Shown: one piece after another, positions 24,926-36,464 of the stretch
Layout of the letters: the number at the start of each line of letters is the position of its first letter
Numbering within the stretch: position 1 is the stretch's first letter
NCBI RefSeq assembly: GCF_051106095.1
Contig: NC_135787.1
Location: 159,348,001 to 159,412,000 of the forward strand
From: Pogona vitticeps
Taxonomy: Eukaryota; Chordata; Lepidosauria; Squamata; Agamidae
DNA length: 64,000 nucleotides
Direction of reading: 5' to 3'
The notes under the pieces: model-generated
The model's input: only the letters and a program-made list of their open reading frames with translations
The model's database searches: none
Told to the model about the DNA's origin: nothing
Program-made: the position numbers and the translations under genes

Positions 24926-25310
24926 TATGTATGTGGGGAGGAACCATAGCTTTGTGGGTAGTACACGTGCCCTGCATGCAGAAGGTCTCAGGTTCAATAT
25001 CTGTCATCTCTTTTTTAAGGAATTAATGTTGGCAGGCAATGTTCCTTCTAAGTTGCGTGGCTGCATTGGTGCCACACAGCCGAGATAGCAATGCCGCCCA
25101 TTTGCTTCCATTAGCAGCCAGAAACCCACACGCATGGTACGGGCTGCCCAGCACTCATGGAAAATTAGAGGGAACGTTGGTGACAGATAATGGGAAGGAC
25201 TTCTGCCGAGACATTAGAGAGTTTTTGTGAGACAATACTGGGTCAGTTAACGGGAATTCGTAAAAGGCAGCATTTAACCTAGTATAAGACAACTTCCTAG
25301 GTTCCTAGAT
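24926..25310 (+). mobile_element. tRNA-derived SINE interrupted by a hAT MITE
   Basis: The head GGGTAGTACACGTGCCCTGC and GCAGAAGGTCTCAGGTTCAA resemble tRNA A and B boxes. The body GGGAAGGACTTCTGCCGAGA and the end AGTATAAGACAACTTCCTAG fit a common reptile SINE. The middle is split by a MITE at 25037-25179. Confidence 0.65.
25037..25179. mobile_element. hAT-type MITE inside a SINE
   Basis: The ends CAATGTTCCTTCTAAG and ATTAGAGGGAACGTTG are inverted repeats typical of a reptile hAT MITE group. The expected 8-bp duplication is degenerate (TTGGCAGG / GTGACAGA). Confidence 0.65.
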
Positions 25311-25970
25311 CACAGACCTGAGTAAGTCAAAGCAGCTGAAGTTTGGGACTCTTTCCTTTTTGTTCTCTTCTTTTTTAGTATCTGTCCAATTTTATTGCAG
25401 ACCCACAGAAAATTAGATTACTGATATGTTTTAACCAGTTAGCTCAGAGATGTATCCAATTCATAGAATTCTTGATCTGAAAAGAATGTAAGAGGTCAAC
25501 CAGTTGTAGTATACGTCATATGTTGAGTAGATAAATCCATATCATCTAATTCAGTAGGGGCTAAAATTACATGATTGATGCAGTAGTATCCAGGACTACT
25601 TTTCTTCTCTTTAAAATGAATTATCATTAGCCATCTTTGTATTTATATCACATTAGTCTGTTGTGGTCTTGTCATCAGATCTTAGTTTTTTGCTCCTGTT
25701 AAAAGCTGCTAATGTTTTATTTTTCTGTGCACATGTATACAGACCATTTTGTTATGCGCCTACTGATGCATTAAAAAAATACCACAAGGCTGTGCGTATG
25801 TAATGACAGAATGTACTTTATTTATTTTCCCTAATATGTGGATTTTGGCCTTATTTTAAAGAAAATGAACAGAACTAGCAAATTTGTCCTCCTTGAGTCT
25901 CCCATGTTGTGTATGCAATAAATAATATGTTTTTATGTTGTACCGTTCACTGTTTGCTCAGGAGCCTTGT

Positions 25971-26105
25971 GGCGCAGTGGTTAAACTACAGTACTGCAGT
26001 GAAGATTTTGCTCATGACCTGAGTTCAGTCCTGGGCTCAGCCAGCTGGCTCAAGATTGACTTAACATTCCATCCCTCTGAGAGTGATAAATTGAATACCC
26101 AAATA
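25971..26105 (+). mobile_element. tRNA-derived SINE
   Basis: GGAGCCTTGTGGCGCAGTGG resembles a tRNA A box and GACCTGAGTTCAGTCC a B box. The end GAATACCCAA fits the short reptile SINE group. It has diverged from a functional promoter. Confidence 0.75.
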
Positions 26106-26388
26106 AGTTAAAATGATTGGTTTATCTATTAAAACTGACTATTTTCACAGTTGCCTATTGCAAGAGAGCAATAAGTACATAAAGCTCCTTGGATATTTTT
26201 TCACATCTGGATATTACTGCAGAGTGCTGATATGAGTGAGTGCATTCTCTTTGAATCTTTTTGAGAAGACACTTTTAAAGGTACAGTGTGTTACAAATTG
26301 TATCCGTTTTAAATATGATCCATAAGTTGTTAATGATTCCTAACTGAGAGATTGTAGAGCCGCTCATGATAGAGAATGTTTAGGTTTA

Positions 26389-26630
26389 CAGTGGGGTCTT
26401 GACTTGAGAACTTAATCCGTATTGGAAGGCGGTTCTCAAGTCAAAAAGTCTGTAAGTCAAGTCTCCATTGACCTACAGTGCATTGAAAACCGATTAATCC
26501 CGTAACAGGTCATTTTTGTTCCATTTTGGTTTTTTTCTGGTCTGTAAGTCAAACCTAAATTTTGTGGCCAGAGAAGTCTGTAACTCAAAAAGTCTGTAAG
26601 TCAAGCCGTCTGTAAGTCAAGGGTCCACTG
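26389..26630. mobile_element. Tigger-like MITE, full length
   Basis: Left end CAGTGGGGTCTTGACTTGAG, right end GTCAAGGGTCCACTG, TA on both sides (26387-26388, 26631-26632). It is almost identical to the copy at 42116-42360, so the family was active fairly recently. No coding capacity. Confidence 0.88.
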
Positions 26631-26684
26631 TATCTGCACTTTCATTAAAGTAATACAACACCTATAAATGTAATTTCTGAATTA

Positions 26685-27299
26685 CCATATTTTTCCATGT
26701 ATAAAATGACACTTTTTCCCTAAAATATTTAGAGGAAAAATTGAGTGTCGTTTTATACATGGAAGGAAGCAGCCGCACGTGTGCTCGGGTGCCTCTTGCT
26801 GCCACCCCTGCCCAATTGCCTCTTCCAGAGCTCACGACTTGTCGCCTCTGTTGGCCCCAAGGCGGCAGCAGCAGGAGGCGGAAGAGCATTCACACGTGCT
26901 CGGGTGCCTCTTGCTGCTGCCTTCCCCACCCGCCTGATCATCACCTCCACTGGGACTGATGGCTCAGTTCATGTCGCCGCTTTGTCTCCTCTGGTGGTAG
27001 AGGCAGGAGGAGGCAGAGGTGGAGGCAAACAAGCACTCGCGTTCACTTGGATGCCTCTTCCTGCTACCACCACCAGATCACCTCATCTCACAATCTCTTT
27101 AGGGCAGGGGACAAGGCAGCGACGTGAGCTGGAGGTGATGTCCCAGCAGTCACACTGGAGGAGGTAATCGGGCGGGCAGCGGAGACAGCAGCAGCAGAAG
27201 ATGGAGGTTGCCCATTAACTGCTCCTCCGCCTCCATCAAGGGTCAAAATTAGGGGGACATTTTATACATTGGGGGGGTCGTATACACGGTAAAATATGG
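26685..27299. mobile_element. TA-flanked MITE with GC-rich core
   Basis: Left end CCATATTTTTCCATGTATAA and right end TATACACGGTAAAATATGG are inverted repeats with TA outside. The first ~80 bp is itself a palindrome (CCATGTATAAAATGACAC ... GTGTCGTTTTATACATGG). The ~450-bp core is GC-rich and repeats the phrase GCTCGGGTGCCTCTTGCTGC. No transposase remains. Confidence 0.75.
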
Positions 27300-27449
27300 T
27301 AGTCAGTCACTTGCTTATGTCTCTATTAAAGTTGCTGCAGGCTACCTGCGAAGAAAAACATTGGGTGGATATTTTACTGCCACTAGAAATAGGAACACTA
27401 ATTAGATATTTGACCAAGGACATATATAAATATCATTTGTATTAATGTA

Positions 27450-27830
27450 CAGTGGTGCCTTGCATAGCGATTGCATCGTATAACGATGAAATCGCTTTGC
27501 GATGAAGATTTCCGATGTTCCCTATGGGGGAATTTCGCTTTGCGATGATTGGTTCCTTGCTTGGGGAACGGATCATGGCAAAGCAAACAGCTGATTGACG
27601 CCTCGGGAGGAGGGAGGGAAGGAGGGGTGAAGGGCCTGGCCCCGATCCCCACGCGCAGCACCCCCTGGGGCGCCGAGCCAGAGAGCAGTTGCGGCGGGAG
27701 GCGCTGCAAAGGAGGAGGAGCCCGCCGGGGACTGGGATCAGGGTGGCAGTGGCTGGATGGGGGGGCGGTGCGCCAGAGACCTCCTCCTCACCCGCGAAGG
27801 AGACCGCTCCTTGTGGCTGGGTAGAGTTCG
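27450..27830. mobile_element. Tigger-like MITE, left part with GC-rich core
   Basis: CAGTGGTGCCTTGCATAGCG after TA is the left end of the same group as 47943-48892. The interior after 27600 is GC-rich. The right end is missing; the Penelope-like fragment begins where it stops. Confidence 0.6.
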
Positions 27831-27831
27831 T

Positions 27832-28350
27832 TGACTTTTTGCAGGCCATATTTTTCAGTGCTGGGAGCCAGGCCTTGTTAAGTTTTAGACTTTCCTCTTT
27901 TTTTGTTGAAGCTCTGCTGGTGTTTATGGATTTCAGTGGCTTCCCTGTGCAGTCTAACATAATGATTGCTGGTGTTGTCCAGTACAGTACTTCAGTAATA
28001 TGAAATAGAAATTCATGTCCAGCTTGTTTTAGGGCCTGTTCAGATACTGCTGATTTTTCTGGTTGTTTTAGTCTGCAGTGTCTCTCATGTTCTTTGATTC
28101 TGGTGTGAATGCTGCATTTTGTGGTTCCAATATATATCTGTCCACAACTGCAAGGTATCCAGTATACTCCTGCAGTGGTATTTCTGCCATACATCAAAGG
28201 GGTCATGGACCGCATGGGGAAACTTTTGAAAAAACACAACCTACAAACAATATTCAGACCCACCACAAAAATACAACAAATGTTACGGTCAGCAAAGGAC
28301 AAAAGGGACCCCGTCACCACTGCAGGAGTATACTGGATACTCTGGAGTTG
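27832..28350 (-). mobile_element. Penelope-like element fragment with GIY-YIG domain, folded back
   Basis: The minus strand at 27852-28188 encodes AGVYWIPCSCGQIYIG, then TRIKEHERHCRLKQPEKSAV, the GIY-YIG endonuclease core of Penelope-like retroelements. The plus strand from 28185 to 28345 encodes the segment normally just before it (PYIKGVMDRMGKLLKKHN, QQMLRSAKDKRDP, TTAGVYWI). So the copy is an inverted pair whose arms overlap at the GVYW region. The minus-strand frame continues past the domain into unrelated MITE sequence. It is a broken copy. Confidence 0.75.
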
Positions 28351-30159
28351 TATGTTTTGGATTCTCATAAGGAGAAACATCCAGAAAAAGCCTATCATGA
28401 GTGTTTGTGTGTTAGGAATATCCCTAAGGGATAATTATATGACAAAGTTGATGTTTCACAAATGTGAGTTCAGTTTTGTTACTTGTATACATGAGCTGTT
28501 GAGCTCCCTATACCACTGGTGTATTTCCAAAAAGTAAAGAGCTTCTGAAAATAGGATTGCTTAGGTTTGCATTTTAAGCAGGTTAATATCGGAAGGCAAA
28601 CTGACCAAAGCATAAATTTAGCCATGGATTCAGTTCTAAAATATAGTTGACTCACTTTTGGAGTACTTTTAAAGAGTAGGTGCCAGTCTGAATTCTTTCT
28701 GATGTGTTTCTCGATATTAGTCTGAAAGGACACTTGTAAGTTCAAGCAATACAGCATTGGGCTGTATGCTAATTACATGCTGCTCTGTTTTCTTTATCAT
28801 TAGATTCATGTGAGACTCTGAAGGTGCAGTTGCTACAGAAGGGCCTTTAAACCTGGAGATGATATATTTTGCTATAATCTTTTATGTTCACTGTTGCAAT
28901 TGTATGCTTATTTACTTTTATTATTAGTTGCCTTGAAGCACAATTTAGGAGAAGGGAGAAGAATTAAGCAAATAATTAAGCAATCAGAAGGCAGCTTCTC
29001 TGTATTCCTTTTATGAGAGAAAGCATTTCTCTTCCATAAAAGATAGGCCATTCTAAGCAGCAGCACCTCAACTTTGTAATGTTGTCCCATGGGATGGACA
29101 CATCTGTCATCATTCTGTTCTTATCAGTGCCATTTTAGAATCTTTTTGTTTTGACAGGCTTTTTCAATTCAAGATAGTTGAAATATTTTAGCCCTTTCAA
29201 TGTAACTATTTTAAGTTTAGATTTTAGATTAACTTAGTTTATTGAATGTTTAGTTTTTATGTACACAGTCTTAAAACCGTCTTCAGAATTGAATGGTATA
29301 CTATTTAAAATAAGGAAATATTGTGATGAGAGCTGTTTACATTGATATGATGGGCTAAGCTGCTTGGAAACTGTTGAACTGTTTAAAGCCTTGATGACTA
29401 AAGTTTTACTATCTGGATCCAGTAATTCCGTGGTGCTCAGCAATTGAACAGTGGTACTGAATGCAGTCCCCTGTGAACATTATACATATTAAATGTGTAC
29501 ATAAAAACTATTTTCTTGTGGAAACATGTCTCTATTTTTCCAAGGTCTTGCTTAGCCCTCCTGTTTTTATTTAATTTGATTTCACGTTCCTTGTGCAGTA
29601 TATCCATTCACAAAACCAGTGCTTGAGCGTGACTGTCAGGACTGAACTTGTGCATTACACTATCTTCAATACTGACATTGTCTAACTACTAGTGCTAGTT
29701 TTTCTCTATAATTCTGCATACATTTTACTTCTTTCTTATTATAATTTTTGAAAATGGTTTTGGAACGTTTAACATCTGGCAAGTTTCATTTTTAGTTCAG
29801 TTTGCATTTCTTTTGAATATCTTGTCTTCGCTTTCAGCTTTAATGCTTGATAATGTCTCAGTTTAATTGGATTAACTTAGAAAGCTAGTGCATTTCTTGA
29901 TATGATTTTTTACTAACTTTTCAGGGCATACTGCCCTCATGTTCTCAAGCTGAGCTTTCCAACAAGAAAATTTACAATGTTTGAGAAAGAGTATGGCCTT
30001 ACATATAAAAACACAGGGAAGCAATCTGATGTCACTAGATGTTTTAAGATAACCACAGTTTCGTTGCCCAATCCATTATAAGCAGTGTGTGCAGAGTTAT
30101 GAGAATTGTAGTTCAAAAAACATCAGAAAGGTACTACAGTAGTTGCCTAACCCAATATA

Positions 30160-30265
30160 CCTCAAAGTGGATAAAATCCATTTTTAAAGAAAATCAGATT
30201 CATAAAATTCAAATCAGATTTTAAAGAAAAATGATTGTTAAAATATGCAGATCATATGCAATTAC
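30160..30265. repeat. AT-rich palindromic repeat relic (copy 1)
   Basis: GTGGATAAAATCCATTTTTA is followed by repeated AATCAGATT phrases. A similar stretch with GTGGATAAAAATAAAGGATT lies at 47735-47885. They look like copies of one degraded MITE. Confidence 0.4.
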
Positions 30266-30696
30266 ACCTTTAATTTAAAATTTGTTGTTGTGTAAGGATC
30301 TCATTGTGGGTAAGATTGAATTTCATATTGTAAAGTAGTGTATTCATATAATATTTTTTGAAGAGTTTTGTAAATAGGGTAAGACATTTCTTGGGCTGCA
30401 GCCTAAAGTTTATGAAGTTCTGTAGGCTCCTCCTGTATATGATTATTGTGAGTCTGTCTGCCCTCCTTCCTGGAGGTTTGGCAGCTGATGATTACCCCAG
30501 CAAAAAATTACATAGGTTCCCGCCTGGTTTGGTCACTCACAGTAGCTTTTATTAAAGGTGCAGAGTCAGTCCCTACTGCCCCTTTCTCCGCATTCTGGGC
30601 AGGTTGATTTTTCAGCACTAGACCCCTGGGTGCAGTCGATGTGTCTGGGGACCCAAAAAATCCAGGTCTGGAGAAGCGGGTAGGTCCTCATTAGAG

Positions 30697-30991
30697 CAGG
30701 GGTCTCCAAACTTTTTACAGTGAGGGCCACACCAGATACTTTCAAAGTTTTTGAGAGCCGAAGGAACAGGAATGTGTCTGTGTGTGTGTGGCTGCACGCA
30801 CACATGCATGCACAAACATGCCCAGATGCCCACCTACACACACCCCCATGCACACCCCTGCTTGCCTCTCCACATGGATGGCTGCACATCCCCCCACATG
30901 CACTGACGGGCACATACACCCCATCCACGCATGGCTTGAAGGGAACGGGCTGGACAAAACGGCAACACAGGCTGTAGTTTGGAGACCCCTG
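30697..30991. mobile_element. hAT MITE
   Basis: Ends CAGGGGTCTCCAAACTTTTT and AGTTTGGAGACCCCTG are inverted repeats. Flanking 8-bp sequences CATTAGAG and GATTAGAG differ at one base. The interior carries CACACA-rich DNA. It has no coding sequence. Confidence 0.85.
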
Positions 30992-31034
30992 GATTAGAGG
31001 CACATTCCTTTTTGGGAGAACCTTATCATTTCCT

Positions 31035-31376
31035 AGGGACATGGTGGCACTGCAGGCTAAACCACAGAAGCCTGTGCTGCAGGGTCAGAAGACCAAGCAG
31101 TCGTAAGATCGAATCCACGCAACGGAGTGCGCTCCCGTCGCTTGTCCCATCTCCCGCCAACCTAGCAGTTCGAAAGCATGCAAATACAAGTAGATAAATA
31201 GGGACCACTTCGGTGGGAAGGTAACAGCGTTACGTGTCTAAGTCGCACTGGCCATGTGACCACGGAAGGTTGTCTTTGGACAAACACTGGCTCTATGGCT
31301 TGGAAACGGGGATGAGCACCGCCCCCTAGAGTCGAACACGACTGGACAAAAAATTGTCAAGGGGAACCTTTACCTG
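31035..31376 (+). mobile_element. Sauria-type SINE
   Basis: Plus-strand copy with tRNA-like head (GGGACATGGTGGCACTGC), body GTAGATAAATAGGGACCACT, and tail AAGGGGAACCTTTACC. The GAGTCGAACACGACTGGAC segment reads on the other strand as the Bov-B 3' end. Confidence 0.92.
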
Positions 31377-31429
31377 ATAAGGTCAGGGCTCTTGCCTCAT
31401 TTCAGTGGGGTTGCACTTCCCCTGACGGA

Positions 31430-32047
31430 TCAGGTTTGTGCAGGTGGACCTGGCTGTCTTGATGGAGAATCAGATCTCAGCTGTGGACAGATCTGCCTTT
31501 TTCCATCTTAGGCAGATTGCACACCTCTGCCCCTATCTTGGCAGGAAATCCCTAATAACACTGGTTTATGCATTGGTAATCTCAAGGACTGACTATTGCA
31601 ATGTTCTCTGTAGGGCTGCTCTTGAGGGCAGTTTGGATGCTTCAGCAAGTGCAAAATGCAGCAGCCAGGTTTGTCTTGGGTTCATCTAAATGTGACTATA
31701 TCTCATCTGTCCTGGCCCATTTGCACTGGCTGCTGGTAGGCTTCTGGGTCAGATTCAGAGTGCTAATGTTAATTTATAAGGCCCTGTACAGTTTAGAACC
31801 CAGCTGCCTGACAGAGCTCCTTTCCCTCAGACTGACCTCCTATCTCACCTACATCTCCCAATCCTAGATCTTGCAGGTGGCCCTCCAAGGGAGACCCACA
31901 AATCATTAACTAGGAAGCGGGCCTTCTCAGTAGTGGCTTCCTCTCCATGGAACTCCCTTCTGTGTCAGGCCTCCATCCTCAGCTTTAGGAAGCAAATTAG
32001 ACTTGGCTTTTCACCCAGGCTTTTGAGAGCCTTCCTGCTTTTTAATA
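31430..32047 (+). mobile_element. CR1/L2-type LINE 3' coding fragment
   Basis: The plus strand encodes, in more than one frame, ALVISRTDYCNVL, LQQVQNAAARFVLG, LAHLHWLL and YKALYSLEPSCLTELL, the C-terminal block of CR1/L2-group reverse transcriptases. It is broken by frameshifts and its 3' end is cut by the MITE at 32048. Confidence 0.8.
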
Positions 32048-32460
32048 CAGTGGTACCTCGACTTAAGAACTTAATCTGTATTGGGACTGCGTTCTTAAAT
32101 CGAAACATTCTAAGTCGAAGCACCATTTTCCATAGGGATGCACTGAAAACCATTTAATCCATATCTGCTGTTTTTGTTCTTAAATCAAGGCTCTGTTCTT
32201 AAGTCAAAGCATTAGTTCCTATGGGTAAAGCCAGTTAATCCGTATCTACCACTAGGGGCGGAATGTTTTTATTTTTTTCTTCTTTTGACCAAAGGTGAAC
32301 TTAGGTTTTAAAAAAAGGGCAAGAAAGGGTTTTTCTTTTTTCTTTTTTGGGTTCTTAAGTCGAGGCTCCGTTCCCAAGTCAAAGCAACTTTTTGCGAACG
32401 GAGCCATTCTTAACTCAAATCGTTCTTATGTAGGGACATTCTCAATTCGAGGTACCACTG
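32048..32460. mobile_element. Tigger-like MITE inside a LINE relic
   Basis: CAGTGGTACCTCGACTTAAG and TTCGAGGTACCACTG are inverted ends with TA on both sides. The interior has ATTAATCC-like and CTTAAGTCGA phrases. It is later than the LINE it truncates. Confidence 0.88.
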
Positions 32461-32464
32461 TATA

Positions 32465-32545
32465 CCGTATTTTTTGCTCCATAAGATGCACCTGACCTTA
32501 AGACGCACATAATTTTTAGAGGAGGAAAACAGGGAAAATATATTC
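32465..32545. mobile_element. End of another TA-type MITE
   Basis: CCGTATTTTTTGCTCCATAA and CTTAAGACGCAC form the well-known end of a different MITE group. It abuts the previous element through TATA. The other end was not found. Confidence 0.55.
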
Positions 32546-33264
32546 TGAGCCAAATAGTGTAATAAAATATTTAATAAACTATAACAGAATAACATTTGAA
32601 CCATGTAAAGTGAACAGCAGTCATTGGTGGCATTAAGAACCATTACCACTGTCATTAACAAATGGAGAGACTTAAAGCTTTGTGTACTCTAGTTTATGTA
32701 CCATAAATTTGTGTGCTATAAATTTAATTCAAGTACATATAGACCATTATCAGCCAGTGATAAGACCTATACCACTCTACCTATATTTTACATTTCCTTT
32801 CATCCACCTCCTCCCCATGCTTATAGAAATGTCTCAATGCTCAGCTACAGCTCAAGCCTATATTAAGTTAGAAATGGTTTGTCCGATTTGGCACTGCATT
32901 GAGAGGTCCCTTTTAGTTGTGTGGAGGATAAATAGTAGAATTAAACTATTTAACAGCTGGTTTTCCTTACTTACTTTAGGTTATGCAAAAGAACAGCAAC
33001 ACAAAGCTTAACCTGATCCCATTCACCAGCAGTAGCACATGCTCAGCATAAGACCAAATCTCCATTTTCTGACATAATTGAATGTTTATAGCATGCAAGG
33101 CACAACAGATTAGGCCACACATAGCCATGAACAATGTTCTTGACGAGCCAAAAAAACTGAATACAAACTATAGTAGCTGAAATCAGGAAGCAAGTACTGT
33201 AATCCAGTTAGAAGTCACGAGGCACACTGAGTTTCCTTGCTGCAACACCCTTTGGAAATACATT

Positions 33265-33845
33265 CTCTATTAGATGCCCAGAACTAGTTGAAACGTTTGC
33301 AAGTTGAATCCAAATTCCCATAGAAATGGATTGAAAATTAATTAATGCATTTTTATGGGGGGGAAGGGTCAGAAACTTAAAAAAACTTAAAAGAAAGTCA
33401 CTTACCAGGTACTGTAGACTGAGCCTGGCTCTTCACAGTGCCTTGGTAGACCCCAGAACAGCCAAAAAAGAGCCCCAAACAGCTAAAAGCCGGCAGGCAG
33501 CCGACAGCCATTTTGTGCTCTTCTCCGCTCCTTCCCCCTCCCCTTTCTCCACCTAACAGCTGATCGGTGCTGGTCTGAAAAGCTTTGCAGGCAGCTTTTA
33601 AAGCAAGTACCCCTATGCACGTTTCTACACAAGCAGGTTTCAACTCAAACGGAGCACCTTTTAACCCAAGCACTAACCCCAAACAAACAGCTTTTAAACT
33701 AAATTTTACCTTTTAAAACGACAATACCAGGCAGTCGCAGGTCTCTCCCAGCTCTCTAAGTGCTTGGACTAGCAAGGAAGCAGACAAGCAGCCTCTTCAC
33801 TAACTGAAAGTTTGAATTTCCCCGCTTTCCCTGCCTTCCCCACAT
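33265..33845. mobile_element. Probable interior of a Tigger-like MITE
   Basis: AAATGGATTGAAAATTAATT followed by a GC-richer part with CAGCTTTTAAAGCAAGTACC and AACCCCAAACAAACAGC is like the interior of longer members of the group. Ends are not clear. Confidence 0.4.
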
Positions 33846-34620
33846 ATTAGGTATGCTAATATCTGTGCACTGGAGGATTGTGGGAGGAACATCCAGCCCC
33901 TGATGGGGGTCCTGTGTGGCACCCCAAAACACTGAGTAGCTCTCTTGGCCTGTTTCGGGACTGGGGCTGTGCAGCCCTGTTCTGATCAGGAGGTGCAGCC
34001 GGGGGGGTCACCATGCCTTTGGGGGACAGGGCACAGAAAGGGGCAGGAGGTTCAGGGGCCATTCTGACTCATACCTGGCAGGGGGGATACCATGATCATC
34101 AAAGTGGTTTTCCCAGGGTGAGGCTCATCTATTGCACTTTGGATGTGCTGACCCCTGTGATTTCCCCAAATGTGGGAAAATCAACTGCCTAAGTGGGGGG
34201 CTGGGTTTGTGGTTTCCCCTGGTCTTTCTAGAATCACTCTTTCCCCTTTGGTCCTTGTCTGTTTTCACTGCCTGCTGCCATAGGCCTGTTGGCCCTGCTG
34301 GTTTTCCAGGTGGGCTCCAGGAAGCAGATCCTGGAAAGCCAGCAGTGCAGAATGGTGAGGTCCAAACAGCAAGCAGATTTGCTGAGACACAAATCATTGG
34401 GTCCCAGTGCCTCACACCTCTCCCTTGTATCTGATGTGGTTGAAAGCAACAACCCTGAGCCCTGCAACTTCTGCCCTCTTTTTCCTTGCCACCGCACTCT
34501 CTTCTAGCTGCCCCACATTTGGTGGTAGCCCTTTCCCCCACCTGCTGTAACATGTCCCTGCCAGCTAGCAGTTCAGAAAACCTGCTCTCTCCCAGGCTCT
34601 CCCCATCCACTGGGGATGCT
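33846..34620. other. GC-richer block around the U1 copy
   Basis: About 770 bases with higher GC than the flanks hold the U1-like sequence. Nothing else here was recognised. It may be a transposed or duplicated piece that carried the U1 copy. Confidence 0.35.
34067..34221 (+). pseudogene. U1 snRNA pseudogene
   Basis: The 155 bases align along their length with the 164-nt U1 snRNA: ACCTGGCAGGGG, ATACCATGATCA, GTGGTTTTCCCAGGG, ATTGCAC, GATGTGCTGACCCCTG, GATTTCCCCAAATGTGGGAA and the final TTTCCCCTG. The 5' splice-site pairing region is altered (ACTCATACCTGG instead of ATACTTACCTGG), and the Sm site AATTTGTGG is lost in a ~9-base deletion, so a working U1 is unlikely. Most differences look like CpG decay. 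A PSE-like TCACCATGCC lies at about -59 (34008), where snRNA genes carry the PSE, and some 3' flank resembles that of U1 genes, so it may come from DNA duplication and not from an RNA copy. Confidence 0.9.
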
Positions 34621-36464
34621 TGAGGTGACCCCCCTCATAATAATTTAACTTTATATTTGCATCTCCTCTGTGATTTACTGTATTAGATACTGGGGGAAAG
34701 TTATCAGACAGAGTTTGCCTCTCTAGAGATACATACTTGTTAGCAGCAGGATAGAAAGATGAGGAATAACAGAGTTGATCAATCTTATTTCTGTACAGTA
34801 TAACTGTCAGTGAAGTTTTTCTTCCCAACATGACACAGTGCTAAAAATTATTGGAAGAAATATTAAAATCTCCAGAATTATTTGTTTCTTGAGTGATGCT
34901 GATTCCTTTCAACTGACAGTCCTAACTGTTGTCCTTCTATAACTTTGTGTAGACAACATTAAGTCATCTTTTCTCTACATGTGCACACTTTCAGACACAG
35001 AAAATGTCATGGAATAGAGAATTGTTGAAGGTGGAGACCAACAATTTGAGCAAGGAGATTATGAAAAGTATGTGTTAAGGCTATAGCATCTTATTTTGGA
35101 GAGGGGGGAGAAATCAAATGATTAAATAAAATATTTTGGAATTGTGAGTTAAACCAGATTCACCCTCATAATAGAAATGCCTCAAAGAAGATCCTGTTAC
35201 ACCCTTCTTGCCACCATTAAAACAGGAGGGAGAAGTGCAGAGTAGCCGCACCATTGAGGCACATTGCAGCTATGTTTCTTGACACTTGTGATAGAAGCAC
35301 TTCCTCACCGTCCCCAAAGTGCGGGAAAAGGCAGTCTGAATGTAGTACTGTATACGTGGGAGAGTTGATCTACATGAGATAAGATGATAGGTTTCCACAC
35401 ACTTGGAGTAACTTTTAGTCTTTACATACTGTAAATATTCAGGCAGAGGTCTTTTCCATGCTTGACAAGTATGTTAGCAGCAGAGAAGCATTGCCCACAT
35501 GGGTATCAGAAGGCTGCATTGTGCATCAGTGATTTGATGGGCCTACTCTTCCCAAACTTCAGGAGTGGGCAGTATCTTATGAATCTTTCTAAATCAGAGT
35601 CAGAAGCTCAAGTTATACAATGGTTTTCTTCAATTTGGTATATATTTATTTCAGAAGCTATAATACAGTATATATTTAATGTAGATACTTCTGTCTTGTA
35701 ACTGTCTTGTTTACCACAGTTACACTTCATGAAGATATGTTGCTTGCTATGACTGCAGAGTTAATGAAGTTTGTAACAGAAGATTCTTTCTGTGTAGAAA
35801 GGGGTTACTTAACTAGGTTCCAAAAATAGTATCTGGGAGTAATTGAGGGAAGTCTTACTAAAGTGTCCAGTTTCATTCAGAGATTATTAAGACCACATTG
35901 AAACTGATACATGGGTCTGCATAGTGTGTCTAGATATGTTATGCTTAAAATGTATGTTGCAATTATGTTTACGTATTGCTCTCTGAGTTTAGCTTAAGAC
36001 CTAGGGTGTTGGTGAGAGAATACTGGCCTAAGACAAAGAAGATTTGAGCTTGTATCCATTCTCTCATTTATGAAGGTTACTGAATGATCCTATGATTCAG
36101 TTTTCCATTCTGATTTGCAAGAGGTGATATCTCCTGTTAAGGTGTCTTGATGCAGAAGGAAAGAATTAAAAGAAGAAGTTGGGCACTGCTCTTTTTTTTT
36201 CAAAGCTCAGAAACTAGTTGATTAATTTTTGAAACAATATTGAGTTGCTTCAGATACGTCTGATATATTTCACTGTATTAAATGCTTATGATGTCAAGCT
36301 AGTTAAAAAAATTAAACAGTATTTTAAAATACGTTTCCACACTTACATTCAGTGCAGTAGAATTTGATCTTATGTGTTTACTTAGGACCTTAGATGTTTT
36401 ACAGGTGTGAGGAACCAGAAGTATAACTAAATTGAAGGGAACGGTCAGATTATTTTGGTAACTA

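Noticed and set aside
27442-27850. Extension of the Penelope frame into a 318-codon protein
   Set aside because: The frame runs by chance from the GIY-YIG part into a GC-rich MITE; the last ~130 codons are not Penelope sequence.
28109-28537. Plus-strand 142-codon frame as a host gene
   Set aside because: It is the plus arm of the fold-back Penelope fragment with random sequence at both ends.
30566-31042. Minus-strand 158-codon frame and overlapping short frames
   Set aside because: Lies in a hAT MITE with CA-rich filling; Cys/His content comes from the (CA)n-like repeats.
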